Of a stretch of 29,235 nucleotides of DNA, positions 23,306 through 29,235 are shown one piece after another (within the stretch, counting starts at the first letter, position 1; each line of letters opens with the position of its first letter). This DNA is from an uncultured Dorea sp. Lineage in GTDB: Bacteria; Bacillota; Clostridia; Lachnospirales; Lachnospiraceae. Both the position numbers and the translations under genes were made by a program. The DNA lies in NCBI GenBank assembly GCA_910588745.1, contig CAJURK010000043.1, positions 1 to 29,235 on the forward strand. The letters are read 5' to 3'. The notes under the pieces are model-generated. The model worked only from the letters and a program-made list of their open reading frames with translations, was not told where the DNA came from and did no database searches.

Positions 23306-24067
23306 ATGAGAAAAAGAATAATTACAGGTTGCATTGCCATGCTTCTGGTTCTCGCATCCTCTGTGACCGCATTTGCAGAAGACAGACAGGGAGAAGCCGG
23401 GTGGCGGGTTACCTTTGACGGCAAGAAGATGAACAGCAATTTCTCCGCCGCAAATATGGACGACGAGATCTATAACATGCAGCCGGGAGATTCAGTGGAG
23501 TTGACAATTACCCTTAAAAGCAATTATAATGGAAAGACAGACTGGTATATGCGCAACCAGGTACTGGAATCCTTAGAGGACGCCGGTAAGGCGGAGGGCG
23601 GCGCATATGACTATCTGCTGACTTATACAGATACCGCGGGAGAGACGACGACGCTTTACTCCAGCGAGTATTTCGGGGGTGAGGGAAGGTATAACGGCGT
23701 AGGGCTTCACGGAGCAACTAAGACGCTGGATGACTTCTTCTATCTGGACAGATTGGGAAACGGCGGTTCAGGCGTTGTAAAGCTGAAAGTAAGGCTGGAC
23801 GGCGAGACTCAGGGTAATGATTATCAGAGTACTTTGGCGAAGCTTCAGATGGATTTTGCAACAGAGGTGGCAGAGGCAGGCGGAACCCGGAGACCGGTCC
23901 GGACCGGAGACCAGACGAAGATTCTGCTGTATGTGACTTTGACGCTTGCGGCAGGTATGACGCTTCTGATCATTGCGGTTATGAGACTTCGGGGCGACCG
24001 AGAGGAGGCTGCGGTAAGAGAAGTGCAGCCCGATAAGAGAAGGACAGAAAGAAGGAGGCGCAGATAA
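23306..24067 (+). CDS. Membrane-anchored surface protein with degenerate sorting motif
   Basis: ATG 23306 is preceded by GGGGGAATGGGAG. The 253-residue protein has a clear signal peptide (IITGCIAMLLVLASSVTAFAED) and a beta-rich domain with PGDSVELTITLKSNYNGKTDWYM and VKLKVRLDGETQGNDYQ. It then carries RRPVRTGDQTK, a hydrophobic helix (ILLYVTLTLAAGMTLLIIAVM) and a basic tail of about 27 residues ending in RRRRR. PVRTGD resembles an LPxTG signal without its Leu-Pro, and the long tail is unusual for a sortase substrate. I recall similar proteins in SipW loci of Lachnospiraceae. It could hold the fibres at the membrane or be attached by an unusual sortase specificity. Confidence 0.7.
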   Translation: MRKRIITGCIAMLLVLASSVTAFAEDRQGEAGWRVTFDGKKMNSNFSAANMDDEIYNMQPGDSVELTITLKSNYNGKTDWYMRNQVLESLEDAGKAEGGAYDYLLTYTDTAGETTTLYSSEYFGGEGRYNGVGLHGATKTLDDFFYLDRLGNGGSGVVKLKVRLDGETQGNDYQSTLAKLQMDFATEVAEAGGTRRPVRTGDQTKILLYVTLTLAAGMTLLIIAVMRLRGDREEAAVREVQPDKRRTERRRRR

Positions 24068-24068
24068 G

Positions 24069-25076
24069 ATGAAGTATTTAAAAAAGATACGGAACAGTCT
24101 TCTGATTCTGTCAGTGCTGACAGCGGCGCTGGGGCAGACCGCGTTTGCCGAATATACGTATACGATAAGGGTATACGCGGGAAATCAGGGTTCGGTCTCT
24201 GAGAAAGGGATTACCATACCGGCGGGCGCGTCCATGAGCAGCGACGGCAGTCAGGTTGAGATTACCGGTTTGAAATATGGCGAGAAGGTGTATATCACCG
24301 TTCAGGATATGGCTTCTGCCGAAGACAGCAGGTATTATGTGAAAGGTCTGCGGAAAGCCGGAAGGGATAATTCGGAAGCAGAGAATGTAGCGTCTGTTTT
24401 TGATGTGGAAGGAGACCGGGATTATGTTGTAGCTTACGGCATTAAGGGCGATATGGTGGCCTATACCATTAATTACGTTGACGGGAATGGCAACGCGCTG
24501 TTAGACAGCGATACTTATTACGGCAATCCCGGAGAACGCCAGTATGTATCCGCGCGGTATGTAGACGGGTATCAGCCGCAGGCATATAACCTTGTAAAAA
24601 CATTGTCAGATAACACGGCAGAGAACGTATTTAACTTTGAATACGCGCGAGTAACCACACCGGCGCCGGAAGGAACCGGTACTGAGACGGCAACCCCGGC
24701 AGGGGAAGAAGGAACGGAAGGAACAGCGCCGGCAGGAGAAGCGGGAGCCGAAGCGGATGCAGGCGCGGCAGCGGACGCCGGAGTGCAGGAAGTGGTTCCG
24801 GTAGAGGATGAACAGGTTCCGGAGGATTTAGTGGATTTAGATGATGAAGACACACCGCTGGCGAACCAGAAGTTGGATGACGAACGGCCGGGAACCAGGA
24901 TGGGTTACCTTCCGGTTTACGTTGGAATCGGAGCGGCAGCGCTGGCAGCGCTGATTCTGGCGGCGTTCTATCTTAGGAAACGGCGCAGTATAGTGGTTCA
25001 GGTCGAAGATATACCGGAACTGCTGGAAGACGTCACTGACATAAACGATATCAAAGATATCCGAAACGACGAGTAG
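24069..25076 (+). CDS. MucBP-like surface protein with DEDTPLA motif and C-terminal membrane helix
   Basis: AAGGAGG lies upstream of ATG 24069, one base after the previous stop. The 335-residue protein has a signal peptide (LLILSVLTAALGQTAFAE), a first beta domain (TYTIRVYAGNQGSVSEKG), a MucBP-like repeat (YTINYVDGNGNALL to ENVFNFEYA, about 136-198) that may bind mucins or glycans, and a low-complexity E/A/G/T linker (200-250). The acidic motif DLDDEDTPLANQ (about 258-269) follows, then a helix (VYVGIGAAALAALILAAFYL), RKRR and an acidic cytoplasmic tail of about 27 residues. xDEDxPLA before a terminal helix recurs in clostridial surface proteins, from memory; whether it is a processing signal is unknown. 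Role: probable membrane-held adhesin or organiser of the neighbouring fibres. Confidence 0.72.
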   Translation: MKYLKKIRNSLLILSVLTAALGQTAFAEYTYTIRVYAGNQGSVSEKGITIPAGASMSSDGSQVEITGLKYGEKVYITVQDMASAEDSRYYVKGLRKAGRDNSEAENVASVFDVEGDRDYVVAYGIKGDMVAYTINYVDGNGNALLDSDTYYGNPGERQYVSARYVDGYQPQAYNLVKTLSDNTAENVFNFEYARVTTPAPEGTGTETATPAGEEGTEGTAPAGEAGAEADAGAAADAGVQEVVPVEDEQVPEDLVDLDDEDTPLANQKLDDERPGTRMGYLPVYVGIGAAALAALILAAFYLRKRRSIVVQVEDIPELLEDVTDINDIKDIRNDE

Positions 25077-25082
25077 AAGTCT

Positions 25083-25616
25083 ATGGGCGAGAAGAAACGA
25101 AAAAACAGAGATGAAATTAAGGGAGGAAGAGCCAAAGCGGCCTGCAGAATAGCAGGAACCACAATGATCCTGATTGTGATCCTGCTGTGTTCGCTGCTGG
25201 TGGTGCCGGGAATGTTCGGCTACCGCATGTATCATGTGGTCAGCGGAAGTATGGAACCGGCGCTGAAGGTTGGAAGCCTGATTTATATTCAGGAGGGTTC
25301 CCCGGAAGAGGCGAAAGAAGACGATATTATTGTTTTCTATAGTTCTTTGGAAGACGGAGGTATTATTACCCACAGGGTTGTAAAGAACAATGTGGTGGCG
25401 GGTACATTCCGAACAAAAGGGGACGCCAATGACAGTCCGGATCCCACCCCCATAGCATATGATAATTATATCGGCAGAGTTACGCTTGCCATGCCGTATG
25501 TGGGGAAGGTGCTTGTAGTCCTGACTTCTCTATATGGGAAGATTGCAGGGATATGTATTGTGGCGGCGGGAGTAATATTGAACCTGATCGGTTCACGCCA
25601 GAGGGAGGAAGAATAA
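25083..25616 (+). CDS. sipW: ER-type signal peptidase I (SipW-like)
   Basis: This 177-residue membrane peptidase has the S26B pattern: Ser56 in SGSMEP, and His97 in ITHRVV where bacterial enzymes have Lys, then Asp114 in KGDAND. Two hydrophobic segments flank the catalytic part (MILIVILLCSLLVVPGMFG and VLVVLTSLYGKIAGICIVAAGVIL). Bacillus SipW is the dedicated processing enzyme of TasA and TapA. Here it closes a run containing two proteins with SipW-type signals, so the same partnership is likely. ATG 25083 follows the previous stop by six bases with only a weak ribosome site, which suggests translational coupling. An 11-bp hairpin follows. Confidence 0.9.
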   Translation: MGEKKRKNRDEIKGGRAKAACRIAGTTMILIVILLCSLLVVPGMFGYRMYHVVSGSMEPALKVGSLIYIQEGSPEEAKEDDIIVFYSSLEDGGIITHRVVKNNVVAGTFRTKGDANDSPDPTPIAYDNYIGRVTLAMPYVGKVLVVLTSLYGKIAGICIVAAGVILNLIGSRQREEE

Positions 25617-25626
25617 CGTTATGAGC

Positions 25627-25653
25627 CAGACTTTGCATAAATTGCAAAGTCTG
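25627..25653 (+). terminator. Hairpin between sipW-like gene and hydrolase
   Basis: cagactttgca (25627-25637) and tgcaaagtctg (25643-25653) are a perfect 11-bp inverted repeat with a 5-base loop. No U-tract follows. It could be a weak terminator, an mRNA-stabilising stem or a protein-binding palindrome before the hydrolase gene. Confidence 0.45.
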
Positions 25654-25727
25654 TATGAATGTGCGGGGTTGGGAGTATTCCCGGACTCTGCCGGAAAAAG
25701 GGGATAAAAAAGAAGGAGTTGAATCAG

Positions 25728-27569
25728 ATGAAATATCCAAAAGTGCTGCAGATGCTGGCTCTTGCAACAGCAATTACAGTGGCGGCGCCGAGCGTGACGA
25801 TGCCGGCCTATGCGTCAGAAACAGCAGAGACACCGCAGGAGTATACGGAACGTACGGGATATGTGCTTCCGGAAGGTTTTCATTACATACTGGATGGAGA
25901 ATATATCATACTGGATGAAGAGGGAATGCCGGTCATTGAGGCGGATCCGTCGCCGGAAGAGCCGGAGGCGCCGTCGGAAGATGCCGCAGCGCCGGAAGAA
26001 CCGGGAAATACAGATAGTACGGATGTGTCCGGCGAAGCAGGCGGGCAGGGGAATCCGGAAGATACGGGAACCGGGGAAGGCGCGGAAACGCCGGGAGACA
26101 GCATGGCTGAGGAAGACCCGGAGGATACAGAAGCTCCGGAGGTTCCCGGAGAAGGGGAAGAATCGGAAATTCCCGGAGAAGAACAGGAGCCGGTAATTCC
26201 CGGAGAAGGGGAAACACCAGACAGCACGGAGAAACCAGGAGATGAAGATACTTCCGACAAGACGGAGGATACGGATTCATCCGAAGGAACCGAAATAGAA
26301 GATCAGATTCCAGAAGAAGAGCAGCCTTCGGACGAGGGAGAAGATCAAGGTATAGAAGAGCCGATCGGCGGAGAGACGGCCGTGCTTCCGGGTGCGGAAG
26401 AAATGGAGGCGGACAGCGGAGCGCAGGAAGAGGTTTCCATAGCAGGGGCAGAAGAGATGGAGGAAAGCTTCCTTACATCGGCGCAGTTCAAAGCGGTTCG
26501 CGACAGGATTCAGTATAATGTAGAAGTTCCGATAGAAGGGCTTCCCACATTTATTACCCAGGAGATGATCGTGGGCGCGCTGAAGGCTCAAGATGAGACC
26601 GGGTATCCGGCGTCGGTGACGATTGCGCAGATTATTCAGGAGTCCGGGTACGGCAAATACGGCCCCGGCGGCGAGGACGGCAAGGGTTTGTCTTATCTGG
26701 CGTTTGAATACTGCAATCTATTTGGAATTAAGGGAGTCGGCACGGCCGGAAGCGTGTCCATGAAAACCAGTGAAATGGAAGCAAACGGCAGGCTGTATTC
26801 TACCTATGCGGGATTCCGGATGTACAATACCTATACAGAGTGTATTGAGGACCGCACTAAGCTTCTAGAAGAAGTGTATTCAGATCTGACCAAGGATGTA
26901 AAGGACGCCAATACATTTGCCATGAAGATAGGAAGAAGATGGGCGACAGACCTGCAGTATGGAAAACATCTGATTCGTACTATGACGAAATACGACCTGT
27001 ATCGACTGGACGATTTGACGCTGAACGAATTCAGCGATATGATAGGGGATTTTGCCAACCCGTGTCCGGGCGGTGCGATTACCAGCTTGTTTGGAAGGAG
27101 AACGGCTCCAATCAAGGGGGCGACTACTTACCATAGAGGACTTGACTTGGGAACCGGCGCGTATAATATCCCGACATACGCGGTAAAAGCAGGAACCGTT
27201 ATATTTGCGGGAGAAGCTGGAGCCTGCGGGAATCTGATTACGATCGACCACGGAGACGGAATGGTGACCAAATACATGCATCATTCGGAAATCTATGTGG
27301 AAGAGGGTCAGGAAGTGGAGAAAGGCCAGCAGATCGGCCTGTCGGGAACTACCGGAAATTCTACCGGAAATCATCTGCATTTCCAGGTGGAAGAGAATGG
27401 AAGAGCCGTAGACCCATTGATTTATCTGCAGGATAATTCAGACGATGCGAAAGGCAGGAAGGCGGAAGGCTGGAAAATCCGAAAAGCTGAATGCAGGAAA
27501 AGCGTAAGAATCATGAATCAGAAAATCAGAGAAGGATTTAGACAGGCGGCAAGTAAAGAAGAGAAGTAA
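25728..27569 (+). CDS. Secreted peptidoglycan hydrolase: glucosaminidase plus M23 endopeptidase
   Basis: ATG 25728 has AAGGAG nine bases upstream. The 613-residue protein has a signal peptide (LQMLALATAITVAAPSVTMPAYA), a linker of about 190 residues dominated by E, P, G, D and T, and a LytG/glucosaminidase-type domain (about 270-430, TIAQIIQESGYGKYG with likely catalytic Glu305, and the YNTYTECIEDRTKLL segment). A LytM/M23 domain follows (about 445-585) with zinc ligands His469 and Asp473 in HRGLDLG and His551 in HLHF, with His549 also conserved. The C-terminal K/R-rich tail is unusual. It would cut glycan strands and peptide bridges, perhaps opening the wall for the pili and fibres encoded upstream. 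A 20-bp terminator follows. Confidence 0.9.
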   Translation: MKYPKVLQMLALATAITVAAPSVTMPAYASETAETPQEYTERTGYVLPEGFHYILDGEYIILDEEGMPVIEADPSPEEPEAPSEDAAAPEEPGNTDSTDVSGEAGGQGNPEDTGTGEGAETPGDSMAEEDPEDTEAPEVPGEGEESEIPGEEQEPVIPGEGETPDSTEKPGDEDTSDKTEDTDSSEGTEIEDQIPEEEQPSDEGEDQGIEEPIGGETAVLPGAEEMEADSGAQEEVSIAGAEEMEESFLTSAQFKAVRDRIQYNVEVPIEGLPTFITQEMIVGALKAQDETGYPASVTIAQIIQESGYGKYGPGGEDGKGLSYLAFEYCNLFGIKGVGTAGSVSMKTSEMEANGRLYSTYAGFRMYNTYTECIEDRTKLLEEVYSDLTKDVKDANTFAMKIGRRWATDLQYGKHLIRTMTKYDLYRLDDLTLNEFSDMIGDFANPCPGGAITSLFGRRTAPIKGATTYHRGLDLGTGAYNIPTYAVKAGTVIFAGEAGACGNLITIDHGDGMVTKYMHHSEIYVEEGQEVEKGQQIGLSGTTGNSTGNHLHFQVEENGRAVDPLIYLQDNSDDAKGRKAEGWKIRKAECRKSVRIMNQKIREGFRQAASKEEK

Positions 27570-27592
27570 CTGAGAAAAGTATTGCAATGTAT

Positions 27593-27636
27593 AAACAATA
27601 TCCCGGAAGCCGAAAACGGTTTTCGGGATATTGTTT
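27593..27636 (+). terminator. Intrinsic terminator of the surface locus
   Basis: Bases 27593-27612 pair with 27617-27636 over 20 positions (two G-U pairs), with loop AAAA and a T-rich tail within and after the right arm (ttgtttgtat). This is the strongest hairpin of the window and ends the surface locus. Confidence 0.85.
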
Positions 27637-28007
27637 GTATAGAGGAAAGAGATGAATAAGCGGACGCCATGCATGGGATTTGCTCATTCCTGAATCTTTT
27701 TATGATCTGCGCAGTAAATGCGCAGGCTTGTGAGCAGCAACAGGGTATCTGCCGTGGTTTATAGGAGCCGGCCAGGGAAATTGCGCCGGAAACAGAAGTA
27801 TGATACTATGGTAAGAAAGAGACAAGAAAAATATTTGAAAAAGAAAGACGGCAGCTATGAGAGAAAAGGAAAGGAGTAAGGCAGAGGCGTATAGGATGGG
27901 AACGAAAATGAGCGACGGCCAATAGGCGTAAGACGTCTTAAAGGCTGCTGGAAAAGGGAGCGGAAAAGAATTTGGAAAGAATATAAAAGCTTGGCGGAGG
28001 AGAGGGT
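27637..28007. other. 370-bp spacer before rsmI
   Basis: No gene is supported here. The sequence is purine-rich on the plus strand toward rsmI. It contains a small stem ctgcgca/tgcgcag (27707-27725) and a 22-codon frame from 27857 without a ribosome site. No promoter hexamers close to consensus were found, although rsmI needs one after the terminator. Confidence 0.5.
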
Positions 28008-28853
28008 ATGTCTGGGATATTATTTTTATGTGCAACGCCGATCGGGAATCTGGAGGATATGACATTTCGGGCGGTGAGGGTTTTGGAAGAGGCGGATTTG
28101 ATTGCGGCGGAAGATACACGCAACAGTATGAAGCTCTTAAATCACTTTGGGATTAAGACGCCGATGACCAGTTATCATGAATATAACAAGAGAGAGAAGG
28201 GAAAAAAGCTAATATCGGTTCTTGCGGAGGGAAAGGACGTTGCGTTGATTACAGATGCGGGAACGCCCGGTATATCCGATCCAGGGGAAGAATTGGTGCG
28301 GATGTGCCATGAAGCGGGAATTTCGGTTACGTCTGTTCCAGGGGCGTCGGCTTGTATTACCGCGTTGACGGTTTCCGGACTTTCTACCAGAAGATTTGCA
28401 TTTGAAGCGTTTCTTCCGGCAGATAAGAAGGAACGGGCGGAGATTCTGTCGGAGCTGGAGAAGGAAACCCGGACGCTGGTGATTTACGAAGCGCCCCACA
28501 GGCTGGTGAAGACGCTGGAGGAACTGCGGGAGGCGGTAGGAGACCGCCGGCTTACGGTATGCAGGGAACTGACGAAGAAACATGAGACCCAGTGGCAGAC
28601 AAGCATTCAGGAAGCTGCGGACTACTATAAGGAATCCGCGCCGAAGGGAGAATGCGTGTTGGTAATAGAGGGGAAGAGCAGGCAGGCTCTTAAGGAAGAG
28701 AAACAGGCAGAGTGGCTGGAACTTTCCCTGGAGGAGCATATGGAGTATTATCTGTCCCGGGGGTTTGACCGGAAGGCGGCCATGAAACAGACGGCGAAGG
28801 ACCGCGGGGTCGGCAAACGGGATATTTACAGACAGCTTCTGGATAAGGAATAA
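28008..28853 (+). CDS. rsmI: 16S rRNA (cytidine1402-2'-O)-methyltransferase RsmI
   Basis: This housekeeping enzyme methylates the 2'-OH of C1402 in the decoding centre of 16S rRNA using S-adenosylmethionine. The 281-residue length is normal. Family signatures are visible throughout: LCATPIGNLEDMTFRAVRVL at the start, IAAEDTRNSMKLL, SYHEYNK, LITDAGTPGISDPGEELV, VPGASACITALTVSGL and FEAFLPADKKER, with the C-terminal helical part ending in KRDIYRQLL. The start ATG 28008 has GGAGGAGAGG upstream. No translation partner gene sits upstream, where Clostridia often carry a tRNA methyltransferase gene. Confidence 0.95.
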   Translation: MSGILFLCATPIGNLEDMTFRAVRVLEEADLIAAEDTRNSMKLLNHFGIKTPMTSYHEYNKREKGKKLISVLAEGKDVALITDAGTPGISDPGEELVRMCHEAGISVTSVPGASACITALTVSGLSTRRFAFEAFLPADKKERAEILSELEKETRTLVIYEAPHRLVKTLEELREAVGDRRLTVCRELTKKHETQWQTSIQEAADYYKESAPKGECVLVIEGKSRQALKEEKQAEWLELSLEEHMEYYLSRGFDRKAAMKQTAKDRGVGKRDIYRQLLDKE

Positions 28854-29008
28854 GCCGGGAATCGTTGGAATGGGAGAGAACTTGGTCAACTTGACGAAAT
28901 CTTTTAGAAAAAATTGTTCAAGTTGGGTATGGCGCAACGTGTTTCTTTCCGTTATACTAAACCTATAGCATTTTTGAAAAAATGATGTGAATCAGGAGGA
29001 GCAAAACA
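28854..29008 (+). promoter_or_regulatory. Leader of the ABC transporter gene
   Basis: It contains TATACT (28953-28958) as a possible -10 without a clear -35, and the 8-bp inverted repeat caacttga/tcaagttg (near 28888 and 28918) as a possible operator. AGGAGG at 28994-28999 is a consensus ribosome site, nine bases before ATG 29009. Confidence 0.35.
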
Positions 29009-29235
29009 ATGGCAAGTTTATCTTTAAAACACATTAACAAGACCTATCCAAACGGATTTGAGGCTGTTAAAGATTTCAATCTTGAGATTGCAGATAAGGA
29101 ATTTATTATTTTCGTAGGACCTTCAGGATGTGGTAAGTCTACTACACTTCGTATGGTTGCCGGTCTGGAGGACATTTCTTCCGGTGAATTATATATTGGC
29201 GACAAGCTGGTGAATGATGTAGAGCCGAAGGACAG
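29009..29235 (+). CDS. ABC sugar transporter ATP-binding protein (MsmK/UgpC-like), 5' part
   Basis: Only the first 75 codons are in the window; the gene runs off the right edge. The start MASLSLKHINKTYPNGFEAVKDF and the Walker A motif GPSGCGKST, followed by TLRMVAGLEDISSGELYIGDKLVNDVEPKD, are typical of the ATPase shared by carbohydrate ABC importers (MsmK, UgpC, MalK). Such a protein hydrolyses ATP at the inner face of the membrane and often serves several sugar permeases in Clostridia. It has its own leader and strong ribosome site and no visible link with the pilus locus. Confidence 0.9.
   Translation, partial: MASLSLKHINKTYPNGFEAVKDFNLEIADKEFIIFVGPSGCGKSTTLRMVAGLEDISSGELYIGDKLVNDVEPKD

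Noticed and set aside
24572..24855. Ser/Pro- or Leu/Pro-rich minus-strand frames
   Set aside because: Shadows of the low-complexity E/A/G linker of the MucBP-like protein.
25810..26280. Arg-rich plus-strand frame and Ser/Pro-rich minus-strand frames in the hydrolase linker
   Set aside because: Shadows of the acidic E/P/G linker, with no ribosome sites.

Overview
The window looks like chromosomal DNA from a gut Clostridia species, most likely Lachnospiraceae. The evidence is AGGAGG-type ribosome sites, strong purine bias on the coding strand, LPXTG-type pilins with class C sortases, a BTAD/GGDEF-like regulator, a BspA-like leucine-rich repeat protein, and an MsmK/UgpC-like ABC ATPase at the right edge. 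No RNA gene, CRISPR array or intact insertion sequence was recognised.

Region 1 (about 16-5150) is an AT-rich genetic island bounded by a perfect 29-bp direct repeat. It holds one tight operon of three genes: a Fic-fold protein with a degenerate catalytic motif and a C-terminal winged helix, a 990-residue N6-adenine DNA methyltransferase, and a small PD-(D/E)xK nuclease. A 15-bp hairpin closes the operon. The right repeat lies at the point where a tyrosine integrase gene (minus strand, 5109-6131) is broken just after its HxLRH box. The three-gene set reads as a restriction-modification-like defence module and is the best candidate for something not yet described.

Region 2 (about 6150-10570) is regulatory and accessory. 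It holds a BTAD-family regulator broken by a +1 frameshift, a small BspA-like surface protein with 13-residue proline-rich repeats, an Rpn-family nuclease on the minus strand, and a 760-bp stretch without a convincing gene. The regulator and the surface protein have nearly the same promoter (TTGTTT, 17 bp, TATAAT).

Region 3 (about 10576-27569) is a large cell-surface assembly locus, all on the plus strand. It begins with two small conserved proteins and a type I signal peptidase. Next come a 1518-residue multidomain LPSTG adhesin (probable pilus tip), a 556-residue LPSTG major pilin and two class C sortases. It continues with a secreted protein lacking a wall anchor, two proteins with TasA/camelysin-like (SipW-type) signal peptides, two membrane-anchored surface proteins and an ER-type (SipW-like) signal peptidase. 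It ends with a glucosaminidase-M23 peptidoglycan hydrolase and a 20-bp terminator hairpin. The layout suggests that sortase pilus polymerisation, SipW-dependent fibre secretion and local wall remodelling are encoded as one programme.

Region 4 (28008-29235) is housekeeping: rsmI (16S rRNA C1402 2'-O-methyltransferase) and the start of an ABC sugar-transporter ATPase that runs off the window.
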